Shown here one piece after another: positions 31,933 to 39,558 of a DNA stretch of 47,081 nucleotides. Made by a program: the position numbers and the translations under genes. Origin of the DNA: an uncultured Clostridium sp. (lineage in GTDB: Bacteria > Bacillota > Clostridia > Clostridiales > Clostridiaceae); the NCBI RefSeq assembly GCF_934754925.1, contig NZ_CAKVJA010000019.1, forward strand, positions 1 through 47,081, in the 5' to 3' direction. Below the pieces are notes generated by a model, which saw only the letters and a list, made by a program, of their open reading frames with translations, searched no databases and had not been told where the DNA came from. Every line of letters begins with the position of its first letter. The first letter of the stretch is position 1.

Positions 31933-32964
31933 TTGATTAATATAGATATACTAGAGGGAGAAATAAAGAAAAATGATATATCAAATGGTTATATATTTTG
32001 TGGCTTAGATGAAGAACTTATAAAAATAAGTGTTAACTCTATAATAAATAAGGTTGTTGAAAGGGACTTTTTAGATTTAAATCTTATCAAATTAGATGGA
32101 CTAACAACCACATTTGATGAGATAGAAAATGCTTGTGAAACATTACCTTTTTTTGGAGATAAAAAAGTTGTAGTAGTATATAGAGCTAATTTCTTAAAAG
32201 AAAAACCAGATAAAGAAGGAACTAAAACTTATACTGAAATCTTAAAATATATCAAGGATTTACCATCTTATACAATTCTTATTATGTATTATTTGTTTAA
32301 TGATAAGAGAGATACTCCTAAGAAAAATAAAAAGTTAACAACTCTAGATAAGTATGTTAAAGTAGTTCATTGTGATAAATTAAAGAAGGATAGATATTAT
32401 AAGAAGGTTGATGATTTATTTAAAGAGAAGGGTAGAACTATAGGAAAGATACAATTAAGATATTTTGCAGATAAGGTACAAAATAATTTTGATATTATAA
32501 AAAGAGAAGTTGATAAGTTAGATTGTTATGCTTATGGAAGAGAAATAACTAAAGAAGATATCGATAAATTGATTCAAAATAAAAGTGAGGATGATATATT
32601 TGATCTTGTAGAATATATTTCTATTAGAAAGGTGGAAAAAGCATTAGACTTATTAGATGAATTGTTGTTTAAGGCAGAACAACATATGCTAATAATATCT
32701 TCTATAGGGAATCATTTTAGAAGATTATATGAAATTAAAGTGTATTTATCAGAAGGGAAAAAACTTGATTTCTTTATGAGTAAGTATAGATTGCCTCAAT
32801 TTGTTTGTGAAAAATTAATGAATCAAGCATCTAAATTTACTGTAAAACAATTAAGTAAACTTATTCGAATTTGTGTAGATACTGAGTTGAAATTAAAGTC
32901 TTCTGCTTCAGAAAAGCAATTGGAGATGGAACTTATGTTATTTAAAACATTTATGGTTAAATAA
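31933..32964 (+). CDS. holA: DNA polymerase III subunit delta
   Basis: HolA is the clamp-loader wrench that opens the sliding clamp. The 343-residue protein shows the delta-subunit layout: an N-terminal AAA-like domain without a P-loop (GYIFCGLDEELIKISVNSII, ETLPFFGDKKVVVVYRANF), a lid (YFADKVQNNFDIIKREVDKL, then a DDIFDLVEYISIRKVEKALDLLDEL segment) and a C-terminal collar helix bundle (SSIGNHFRRLYEIKVYLSEG). Translation probably starts at TTG 31933 behind TAGGAG, about 13 bases away; no ATG fits better. Its position after comEC and before rpsT (convergent) is typical of Firmicutes. Confidence 0.93.
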   Translation: MINIDILEGEIKKNDISNGYIFCGLDEELIKISVNSIINKVVERDFLDLNLIKLDGLTTTFDEIENACETLPFFGDKKVVVVYRANFLKEKPDKEGTKTYTEILKYIKDLPSYTILIMYYLFNDKRDTPKKNKKLTTLDKYVKVVHCDKLKKDRYYKKVDDLFKEKGRTIGKIQLRYFADKVQNNFDIIKREVDKLDCYAYGREITKEDIDKLIQNKSEDDIFDLVEYISIRKVEKALDLLDELLFKAEQHMLIISSIGNHFRRLYEIKVYLSEGKKLDFFMSKYRLPQFVCEKLMNQASKFTVKQLSKLIRICVDTELKLKSSASEKQLEMELMLFKTFMVK

Positions 32965-33043
32965 ATTTATTTTTAATAAATTTTAATTTGATAAAAATAT
33001 TTTAAAAAAGTAATATTTCATAATTTAAAAAATGTAAAATAAT

Positions 33044-33065
33044 AGCCGGTGAAAAATCACCGGCT
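33044..33065. terminator. terminator of rpsT (and of holA)
   Basis: The perfect GC-rich stem AGCCGGTGA/TCACCGGCT with an AAAA loop lies just after the stops of the convergent holA and rpsT genes. T-rich tails are present on both strands. Confidence 0.85.
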
Positions 33066-33074
33066 TCTTATTTA

Positions 33075-33338
33075 TTACGCCATAGCGTTTAATTTTGCAG
33101 CTAATCTTGATTTCTTTCTAGCAGCCATGTTTTGGTGAACTACACCTTTTTGAGCAGCCATGTCTAAAGACTTAGTAGCTTTAACGAATAAAGCTTTAGC
33201 TTCTTCAGCATTGTTAGCAGCTACAGCAGCTTCAAACTTCTTTATAGCAGTTTTTAAAGCTGATTTAACCATTTTGTTTTGTAAAGTTTTCTTTTCAGTA
33301 ACTTTAATTCTTTTTTGTGCTGATTTAATATTTGCCAT
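33075..33338 (-). CDS. rpsT: 30S ribosomal protein S20
   Basis: The 87-residue basic protein bS20 binds 16S rRNA in the small subunit. The sequence starts MANIKSAQKRIKVTEKKTLQ, has the Ala/Lys-rich helices (KMVKSALKTAIKKFEAAVAAN) and ends with the conserved VHQNMAARKKSRLAAKLN. GGGGG on the minus strand lies eight bases before the ATG. It is convergent to holA and divergent from gpr, the usual place in clostridia. The leader can fold so that the SD is either open or paired. Confidence 0.97.
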   Translation of the reverse strand: MANIKSAQKRIKVTEKKTLQNKMVKSALKTAIKKFEAAVAANNAEEAKALFVKATKSLDMAAQKGVVHQNMAARKKSRLAAKLNAMA

Positions 33339-33414
33339 TCAATTCACCCCCTTGATATTTTATAGGGCCTCTGCAGTTTTTTGGGGAAATCTGCGTACGA
33401 GTTCATTTTCAACA
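33339..33414 (-). promoter_or_regulatory. rpsT leader with mutually exclusive SD-pairing options
   Basis: Read on the minus strand, the leader first has a hairpin (GCAG-A-TTT-CCCCAA-AAA-A-CTGC, 33394-33371) with CCCC in its loop. Then comes GGCCCT (33370-33365), then AAGGGGGTG (33353-33345), the SD. CCCT can pair with AGGG and hide the SD; alternatively the loop CCCC can pair with GGGG. The pattern suits autoregulation by S20, but this is inferred only from complementarity. Confidence 0.4.
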
Positions 33415-33420
33415 AATCAT

Positions 33421-33449
33421 ATTATAACACCTAAAGTTTTTAAGTTCAA
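33421..33449 (-). promoter_or_regulatory. rpsT promoter
   Basis: On the minus strand, TTGAAC (33449-33444), a 17-base spacer and a perfect TATAAT (33426-33421) form a strong promoter, with the start near 33414. Confidence 0.75.
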
Positions 33450-33513
33450 GTATGAAATTAAAACTTATTTGGGAAAATAAATTTGATGAGTAATAAATTT
33501 TAGGAGGAATATT

Positions 33514-34488
33514 ATGATAAGTGTTAGAACAGACCTTGCAATTGAAGCAAAGCAGGCATATACAGAGGAAAATAAAAGAGAACTTGATGGGGTTAAAGTT
33601 GATGAAGAAATGGAAGGCGAGGTTAAAATTACTACTGTAACTATTGAAAGTGATGAAGCAGGAAAAGAACTTGGCAAACCAAAAGGTCATTATATAACTA
33701 TAGATTTTCCAGAATTTACCCCTTATGATGGCGAATCAATGGATGAATTATCATTAGTTGTAGGAAGAGTTATGAAAAAGCTTGTAGATATTTCTGAAGA
33801 TAAGCTTGTGTTAGTGGTGGGTCTTGGAAATTGGAATGTTACACCAGATGCTCTTGGACCAAAAGTAACAGAAAAAATTATGATAACAAGGCACTTAAAA
33901 CAAGTAATGCCAGATGCAATAGATGATTCTGTAAGACCAGTATGTGCAATATCACCAGGAGTCTTAGGAATTACAGGTATAGAAACTGGAGAAGTAATAA
34001 AGTCATTAGTTGATAGAATTAAACCAGATTTAGTAATATGTGTTGATGCTTTAGGATCTAGAAGATTAGAAAGGGTAAATAGAACTATTCAAATTGGAGA
34101 TACAGGAATATCACCAGGAGCTGGAGTTGGAAATCATAGAATGCAAATAAATGAAAAAAGTTTGGGGGTTAAAGTATTAGCTGTAGGGGTACCAACTGTT
34201 GTTGATGCTGCAACTATAGCAAATGATACTATGGATTTGTTATTAGATGATTTATGTAGTAAGGCACAACAAGGAAAGGATTTTTATAATATGCTAAAAA
34301 GTGTAGATAGAAATGAAAAGAATATGCTTATTAGAGAGATATTAAATCCTTCATTTGGAGATTTGATGGTTACTCCAAAGGATGTTGATGCAGTTATTGA
34401 ATCCTTATCAAAAATAATAGCTAATGGAATTAATATTGCAGTTCAACCCAATATGAACATGGAAGAGATAAATAAATTTATGAATTAA
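33514..34488 (+). CDS. gpr: germination protease (spore protease GPR)
   Basis: GPR degrades the small acid-soluble DNA-binding proteins during spore germination. It is made as a zymogen in the forespore. The 324-residue length and sequence fit: the N-terminal RTDLAIEAKQAY stretch resembles the substrate recognition site used in self-cleavage. The catalytic-region motifs VVGLGNWNVTPDALGPKV and ICVDALGSRRLERVNRTIQIGDTGISPG contain the essential acidic residues of this atypical aspartic-type protease family. AGGAGG lies in front of the ATG. It is followed by spoIIP, as in B. subtilis. Confidence 0.95.
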   Translation: MISVRTDLAIEAKQAYTEENKRELDGVKVDEEMEGEVKITTVTIESDEAGKELGKPKGHYITIDFPEFTPYDGESMDELSLVVGRVMKKLVDISEDKLVLVVGLGNWNVTPDALGPKVTEKIMITRHLKQVMPDAIDDSVRPVCAISPGVLGITGIETGEVIKSLVDRIKPDLVICVDALGSRRLERVNRTIQIGDTGISPGAGVGNHRMQINEKSLGVKVLAVGVPTVVDAATIANDTMDLLLDDLCSKAQQGKDFYNMLKSVDRNEKNMLIREILNPSFGDLMVTPKDVDAVIESLSKIIANGINIAVQPNMNMEEINKFMN

Positions 34489-34513
34489 AATTATTTATTA
34501 ATAATTATGTAAA

Positions 34514-34545
34514 ACCTCCCATATATTTATAATGAATGAGGAGGT
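34514..34545 (+). promoter_or_regulatory. hairpin pairing the spoIIP ribosome binding site
   Basis: ACCTCC (34514-34519) is exactly complementary to GGAGGT (34540-34545), the core of the spoIIP SD, across a 20-base loop. Folding would hide the SD. It could also be a weak remnant of a gpr terminator, but there is no T-run after it. Confidence 0.4.
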
Positions 34546-34552
34546 ATATAAA

Positions 34553-35662
34553 ATGCAGTGGGTTAGTAGAAGTGATAATGTTAAGAGAAAAAGAAATGGT
34601 ATTAGCATGGGATATATAGTTTTACTAGCTTTTATGATTATTTTTTTTATAAGAGCTGGAAGTGTACTTAATAGTTATAGAGAACGTGGTGGCTTAGCAT
34701 ATGTACAATTGATTAATTACTCAATGCCAGTAGTTGAAACACAAATATATGATAGTACAGCATACAGAGAAAATAAAGTTACTATTAAAAGAGTAATTAT
34801 TGAAGCTTTAGGATTAAATAAGATAACTACTTATGGAATAGTAAGTAATGAAGTATCCTTTTTTAGTAATATAAATAAGGATAGTAGTGGTAGTTTAGAT
34901 AATGGCTCTAAATCAGCTTTTAGTTTATTTGAGCCTTATGTTGTCAAAGAAGAAAGTATTGCTAGAGTTACAGAAGAAGAGTTAGCAGAGCTTAATAAGA
35001 CTAGTGCTGCTTATAATCCTTCACTTAAAAAAACTTTAGATGCTTCAAATGTAGAAATATTAATTTATCATACACATACTCATGAAGGGTATGCAGAAGC
35101 AGGTTCAGATACAGAACAAGAGGATTTTAGTGTGGTTGGTGTAGGAGATGTATTAGCACAAGAGTTAGAAGAGGGGTATGGAATATCGGTAGTTCATGAT
35201 AAAACCATTCATGATACGAGCCCTTATGATCAATCATATTATAGATCAGGACCTACAGTACAAAGTTATTTAAATCAATTTCCTAATTTAAAATTAGTAA
35301 TAGATTTGCATAGAAATAGTGGTCCTAGTAAGGATAGAACTACGGCAGAAATTAATGGGCAAAGTTTAGCAAGAATTATGTTTGTTACTTCAAAGGCTTC
35401 ACCATATTATACAGAAATGATGGAGGCAGTAAGTGACATGATTTCTACTTCAGAAGAGCTTTTCCCAGGACTTCTTGCAGATGGAAATAATGGAGTTGGT
35501 CTTTATGAATACAATCGTGGATCAAACAACTTTAATCAAAGTTTAAGTCCAGCATGTATATTGACAGAGTTTGGAACAGATCTTAATACAGCGCAAGAAG
35601 CAAAGTTAAGTGCAAAATATTTAGCTAGGTTAATTGCAGAACATTTAAATGGTAAAGAATAA
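34553..35662 (+). CDS. spoIIP: stage II sporulation protein P (peptidoglycan hydrolase)
   Basis: SpoIIP is an amidase and endopeptidase that works with SpoIID and SpoIIM to thin septal peptidoglycan during engulfment. The 369-residue protein has an N-terminal membrane anchor (about residues 18-42), a linker, and the catalytic domain with the metal/active-site segments ILIYHTHTHEGY, VIDLHRNSGPSKDRTTAEING and the Glu-containing CILTEFGTDLN near the C-terminus. The frame opens seven codons earlier, but ATG 34553 lies eight bases after GAGGAGG. The SD lies in a possible hairpin. Confidence 0.93.
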   Translation: MQWVSRSDNVKRKRNGISMGYIVLLAFMIIFFIRAGSVLNSYRERGGLAYVQLINYSMPVVETQIYDSTAYRENKVTIKRVIIEALGLNKITTYGIVSNEVSFFSNINKDSSGSLDNGSKSAFSLFEPYVVKEESIARVTEEELAELNKTSAAYNPSLKKTLDASNVEILIYHTHTHEGYAEAGSDTEQEDFSVVGVGDVLAQELEEGYGISVVHDKTIHDTSPYDQSYYRSGPTVQSYLNQFPNLKLVIDLHRNSGPSKDRTTAEINGQSLARIMFVTSKASPYYTEMMEAVSDMISTSEELFPGLLADGNNGVGLYEYNRGSNNFNQSLSPACILTEFGTDLNTAQEAKLSAKYLARLIAEHLNGKE

Positions 35663-35682
35663 TTGAATAAAAGTTTAAAAAG

Positions 35683-35722
35683 TGAGCATCCTTATAGCTA
35701 ATAGCAAAGGAGCTCATTTTTT
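35683..35722 (+). terminator. terminator after spoIIP
   Basis: The stem TGAGCATCCTT / AAGGAGCTCA with a two-base bulge, and a small inner TAGC-loop-type pairing, is followed by TTTTTTGTT. Confidence 0.7.
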
Positions 35723-35767
35723 GTTGCTATTATACGTTATAAAGTGAGTAAAGGAGGAGTTCTTAGA

Positions 35768-36229
35768 GTGAAGATAATAAAGAGATTTTTAATACCTATA
35801 TTTTCAGTAATTTTAATTATTATAGGATTTGTAAAGGTAAATATAATAAATACAGAGTCTTTATCACCATTAGGAAATACTGATGATAATTTTAAGGTTG
35901 TAAGTGAGGAATTTGGAGAAGATTTTCAGGAGTTTATTAAAGATAATAGTACGGTAAAAATTTATGTTGGAGAAAAGAATGATGGTTTAGCAACTGTAAA
36001 GATATACAATAAGGAAATTAAATTAACTAGCGATAATTTATTTGTGAATACTATAAAAAAATTTGGAAAATATGTAGGAAATGCTTTTATAAATATAAAG
36101 GATAAAATAAATAAAAGTACAGAAACTAATAATGAATATAATAAAAATAGCAAAAATAGTGGAGTAAAAGATAACAAGAGTGAGTTTGATAAAAGTATAG
36201 ATGATTTTATAGAAAATCTTAATAATTAA
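35768..36229 (+). CDS. membrane-anchored protein of unknown function
   Basis: This 153-residue protein starts at GTG 35768, ten bases after AAAGGAGG; the frame also opens at GTG 35744, but that lies before the SD. It has an N-terminal anchor (KIIKRFLIPIFSVILIIIGF), then a small extracytoplasmic domain (about residues 30-95, including VKIYVGEKNDGLATVKIYNKEI) and a low-complexity Asn/Lys/Ser tail. Its place between spoIIP and lepA suggests a sporulation role, but this is only positional. I do not recognise the family. Confidence 0.6.
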   Translation: MKIIKRFLIPIFSVILIIIGFVKVNIINTESLSPLGNTDDNFKVVSEEFGEDFQEFIKDNSTVKIYVGEKNDGLATVKIYNKEIKLTSDNLFVNTIKKFGKYVGNAFINIKDKINKSTETNNEYNKNSKNSGVKDNKSEFDKSIDDFIENLNN

Positions 36230-36271
36230 TAAATTGCTAGCAATCTTAATTTGATTTCCATGTTAATATCC

Positions 36272-36302
36272 TTGACACTTACTCTATACTCTATGTTATA
36301 AT
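36272..36302 (+). promoter_or_regulatory. lepA promoter
   Basis: A consensus TTGACA (36272-36277) and TATAAT (36297-36302) have a rather long 19-base spacer. Transcription would start near 36309. Confidence 0.55.
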
Positions 36303-36320
36303 TTAGCTTGATTTAACAAT

Positions 36321-36374
36321 ATGGGGGTGAAGAAGCTGCTTAATGAAATAGCAGTTAAGATATATGCAAAGTAA
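36321..36374 (+). CDS. possible upstream ORF overlapping the lepA start
   Basis: A 17-codon frame (ATG 36321, or GTG 36327) reads MGVKKLLNEIAVKIYAK. Its TAA (36372-36374) overlaps the first codons of lepA in another frame. The purine-rich GGGGGTGAAGAAG lies at its start, whereas the lepA ATG itself has no good SD. Translation of the short ORF could deliver ribosomes to lepA. Coding is unproven. Confidence 0.35.
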   Translation: MGVKKLLNEIAVKIYAK

Positions 36375-38169
36375 TAGACAATCAAAGATTAGAAACTTTT
36401 CAATCGTAGCACATATAGACCACGGTAAGTCAACCCTAGCGGATAGATTATTAGAAATTACAGGGACTCTTACACAAAGAGAAATGGAAGAGCAAGTTCT
36501 TGATAATATGGAGATCGAAAAAGAAAGGGGTATAACAATTAAGTCTCAGGCGGCTAGATTAATATATAGACGTCAAGATGGAGAAGAATACATATTAAAC
36601 TTAATTGATACACCAGGACACGTAGACTTTACATATGAAGTGTCAAGAAGTTTAGCAGCTTGTGAGGGCGCAGTATTAGTAGTTGATGCTACACAAGGTA
36701 TTCAAGCACAAACTTTAGCAAATTGTTATTTAGCTTTAGATAACGATTTAGAAATTGCTCCAGTAATAAATAAAGTAGATTTACCTTCTGCAAGACCAGA
36801 TGAAGTAAAACAAGAAATCGAAGATGTTATAGGAATAGAGGCTGAAGATGCACCTATGATATCAGCAAAGACTGGGTTAAACGTTGAGCAAGTGTTAGAA
36901 ACAATAGTTGAAAAAGTACCAGCTCCAAATGGAGATGAAGAAGCTCCATTAAAAGCTTTAATATTCGATTCTTACTATGATAGTTATAAAGGTGTTGTTT
37001 GTTATGTAAGAATTAAAGATGGTGTAGTTAAGCCTGGAACTAAAATTAAACTTATGGCAACGAATAAGGTGTATGATGTAACGGAAGTTGGAGTTTTCAC
37101 ACCAAAATTAATGCCAATAAGTGAATTAAGAGCTGGTGATGTTGGATATATAACTGCATCTATAAAAAATGTTGCTGATGCTAGAGTTGGTGATACTATA
37201 ACAGAGGCAGATAGACCAACAGCAGAGGCACTTCCAGGATATAAAAAAGCAGTTCCAATGGTTTATTCAGGTATTTATCCAGTTGATGGAGCTAAATATG
37301 ATGAATTAAAAGAAGCATTAGAAAAATTACAAATAAATGATGCAGCTTTAGATTTTGAACCAGAAACATCTATAGCATTAGGATTTGGTTTTAGATGTGG
37401 ATTCTTAGGATTACTTCACATGGAAATAATTCAAGAAAGAATTGAAAGAGAATTTAATTTAGATATTATAACGACAGCTCCTTCCGTTGTATATAAAGTA
37501 ACAAAAACTAATGGAGAAGTTTTAGATTTAACAAATCCGACAAACTTACCAGAAGCAACTGAAATAGACTATATGGAAGAGCCAATTGTTAAAGCTTCTA
37601 TTATTTCGCCAACAGACTATGTTGGAGCTATAATGGACTTATGTCAAGAAAGAAGGGGAACATTCATAGATATGGAATATCTAGAAACTACAAGAGTTTG
37701 TATTAATTATGATATGCCATTAAATGAAATTGTATATGACTTCTTTGATACTTTAAAATCAAGAACAAGAGGATATGCATCTTTTGATTATGAATTTAAA
37801 GGATATACGAAGACTGAACTTGTTAAGCTTGATATATTATTAAATGGAGATGTAGTTGATGCTTTATCAATGATAGTTCCTAAAGAAAGAGCTTATCATA
37901 AAGGAAGAGGAATTGCTGAAAAGCTTAAAGAGATTATTCCAAGACAAATGTTTGAAGTTCCAATTCAAGCGGCAGTAGGATCTAAGGTTATAGCTAGAGA
38001 AACAGTTAAAGCTATGAGAAAAGACGTACTTGCTAAGTGTTATGGTGGAGATATTTCAAGAAAGAAGAAACTTCTTGAAAAGCAAAAAGAAGGTAAGAAG
38101 AGAATGAGACAAGTGGGATCTGTAGAAGTGCCACAAGAAGCATTCATGGCTGTTCTTAAGGTAGATTAA
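36364..38169 (+). CDS. lepA: elongation factor 4 (LepA)
   Basis: EF-4 is a ribosome-associated translational GTPase that assists initiation and can back-translocate ribosomes. The 601-residue protein has G1 AHIDHGKSTLADRL, the effector region ERGITIKSQ, G3 DTPGHVDF, G4 NKVDLPSA and the LepA-specific C-terminal domain (AYHKGRGIAEKLKEIIPRQMFEVPIQAAVGSK ... RKKKLLEKQKEGKKRMR). Length is standard. The ATG lacks a clear SD, and a 17-codon ORF overlaps it. hemW follows, the conserved Firmicutes order lepA-hemW-hrcA. Confidence 0.97.
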   Translation: MQSNRQSKIRNFSIVAHIDHGKSTLADRLLEITGTLTQREMEEQVLDNMEIEKERGITIKSQAARLIYRRQDGEEYILNLIDTPGHVDFTYEVSRSLAACEGAVLVVDATQGIQAQTLANCYLALDNDLEIAPVINKVDLPSARPDEVKQEIEDVIGIEAEDAPMISAKTGLNVEQVLETIVEKVPAPNGDEEAPLKALIFDSYYDSYKGVVCYVRIKDGVVKPGTKIKLMATNKVYDVTEVGVFTPKLMPISELRAGDVGYITASIKNVADARVGDTITEADRPTAEALPGYKKAVPMVYSGIYPVDGAKYDELKEALEKLQINDAALDFEPETSIALGFGFRCGFLGLLHMEIIQERIEREFNLDIITTAPSVVYKVTKTNGEVLDLTNPTNLPEATEIDYMEEPIVKASIISPTDYVGAIMDLCQERRGTFIDMEYLETTRVCINYDMPLNEIVYDFFDTLKSRTRGYASFDYEFKGYTKTELVKLDILLNGDVVDALSMIVPKERAYHKGRGIAEKLKEIIPRQMFEVPIQAAVGSKVIARETVKAMRKDVLAKCYGGDISRKKKLLEKQKEGKKRMRQVGSVEVPQEAFMAVLKVD

Positions 38170-38170
38170 T

Positions 38171-38201
38171 AAAAAGACATTGCTTTTGCAATGTCTTTTT
38201 T
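38171..38201 (+). terminator. lepA terminator
   Basis: The stem AAAAGACATTGC/GCAATGTCTTTT with a short T loop is followed by TTTC. Confidence 0.85.
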
Positions 38202-38234
38202 CAGTTATGAGTTAATAGATTTGGAGGAGAAATA

Positions 38235-39368
38235 ATGAAGGAAATTAGTTTATACATACATATACCATTCTGCAAGCAAAGATGTTTTTATTGTGATTTT
38301 CCAACTTTCGCAGGAAAAGAAAGATTTAGAGAAGAGTACATTGAAGCTTTAGTCAAAGAAATAGAAGAGAAATGTTCTAATTATTTAATAAAAACTATAT
38401 TTATTGGAGGTGGAACACCTTCGTATCTTGAAGAAAGGGAGCTAAAAAAACTTCTTATTACAGTTTCTAAATTAAATTTATCAGAGAATCTAGAGTATTC
38501 TATAGAATGTAATCCAGGAACAATAAATGAAGAAAAATTGAAAATAATGAAGAATTATGGTGTAAATAGAATAAGTTTTGGGTTGCAATCCTGTGATGAT
38601 GAATTATTAAAAAAAATAGGTCGTATACATACTTTTGAAGAGTTTTTAGATAATTATCATTTAGCAAGAAAAATAGGATTTAATAATATAAATATAGATT
38701 TAATGTATGGTCTTCCTAATTTGAGCATAGAAAACTGGAAAAATACATTAGAAAAAATATGTGATTTAAAACCGGAACATATTTCAGCATATAGTCTAAT
38801 AATTGAAGAAGGAACTGCTTTTTATAGTTTGTATGAAAAGGATAAACTTAAGCTTCCAAATGAAGAAGAGGAAAGAATAATGGATAAGTTAACCAAAGAA
38901 ATATTAAATTTTAATGGTTACCATCAATATGAGATATCTAATTTTGCTTTAGAAGGGAAGGAATGTGAACATAATAAGGTATATTGGTCTTTAGATGAAT
39001 ATATTGGAGTTGGTAGTTCAAGTAGTTCTTATATTAACGGATATAGAATTGTAAATATAACTAGTATAAATGACTATATAAAAAAAATAAATAATAATGA
39101 AAGTGTAATAGCTGAAAAATATAAGAACTCTATTGAAGATGAAATGGAGGAATTTATATTTATGGGGTTGAGAATGGTTTCTGGAATAAGTTTATTAAAG
39201 TTTAAGAGAAGATTTGGTGTAGATATATATAGTATATATAACAAAGTCATTGAGAAGAATATAAAGGATGGATTGCTTGTTGTTGAGGAGAATAAAATGT
39301 TTTTAACTGCTAAAGGAATGGAATTATCTAATAGTGTAATGTCAGATTTTATATTAGATAAATTATAA
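38235..39368 (+). CDS. hemW: HemW-like radical SAM heme chaperone
   Basis: HemW is related to the oxygen-independent coproporphyrinogen oxidase but acts as a heme chaperone. The 377-residue protein has the radical SAM cluster motif CKQRCFYCDF (C-x3-C-x2-C) near residues 14-23, then FIGGGTPSYLEE, SIECNPGTINEEKL, GVNRISFGLQSCDDELLKKIGR and IDLMYGLP. The extra upstream Cys that distinguishes true HemN is not visible, which supports HemW. GGAGGAG precedes the ATG. Location between lepA and hrcA is conserved in Firmicutes. Confidence 0.92.
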   Translation: MKEISLYIHIPFCKQRCFYCDFPTFAGKERFREEYIEALVKEIEEKCSNYLIKTIFIGGGTPSYLEERELKKLLITVSKLNLSENLEYSIECNPGTINEEKLKIMKNYGVNRISFGLQSCDDELLKKIGRIHTFEEFLDNYHLARKIGFNNINIDLMYGLPNLSIENWKNTLEKICDLKPEHISAYSLIIEEGTAFYSLYEKDKLKLPNEEEERIMDKLTKEILNFNGYHQYEISNFALEGKECEHNKVYWSLDEYIGVGSSSSSYINGYRIVNITSINDYIKKINNNESVIAEKYKNSIEDEMEEFIFMGLRMVSGISLLKFKRRFGVDIYSIYNKVIEKNIKDGLLVVEENKMFLTAKGMELSNSVMSDFILDKL

Positions 39369-39403
39369 AAATGAAAAGTTAAGGAAGAAGGAGAAATTTA
39401 AAG

Positions 39404-39493
39404 ATGGAAAGAGATAATAGTGAAAAAATTAAATTATATAAAAAAATAGTTGAAAATTTAAAGAAATATGAAATTGACAAAAAAACCAAATAA
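39404..39493 (+). CDS. possible 29-residue basic peptide gene
   Basis: ATG 39404 follows GAAGGAG at good spacing and encodes a Lys-rich helical peptide (MERDNSEKIKLYKKIVEN and onward, ending EIDKKTK). The 3' end contains the -35 of the hrcA promoter. It could be a genuine small protein co-transcribed with hemW or just chance; no family is recognised. Confidence 0.35.
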   Translation: MERDNSEKIKLYKKIVENLKKYEIDKKTK

Positions 39494-39502
39494 GAATATA
39501 TT
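39474..39502 (+). promoter_or_regulatory. hrcA operon promoter
   Basis: TTGACA (39474-39479), a 17-base spacer and TATATT (39497-39502) form a strong housekeeping promoter directly in front of the CIRCE operator. Confidence 0.8.
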
Positions 39503-39515
39503 GATAATGTAGTCA

Positions 39516-39542
39516 TTAGCACTCAACATTAATGAGTGCTAA
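39516..39542. promoter_or_regulatory. CIRCE operator
   Basis: TTAGCACTC, nine bases, GAGTGCTAA is a perfect match to the HrcA-binding CIRCE inverted repeat. It lies just downstream of the promoter and gives heat-shock control of hrcA-grpE-dnaK-dnaJ. Confidence 0.97.
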
Positions 39543-39558
39543 CAATAGGGGTGATAAA

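Noticed and set aside
33409..33690. Two minus-strand open frames overlapping the gpr start
   Set aside because: They run antisense through gpr and the rpsT promoter, have low-complexity Ser/Phe-rich translations and no SD.
39532..39558. ATG at 39532 as an alternative start for HrcA
   Set aside because: It lies inside the CIRCE operator and has no SD; GTG 39559 with AGGGGTGAT matches the family N-terminus.
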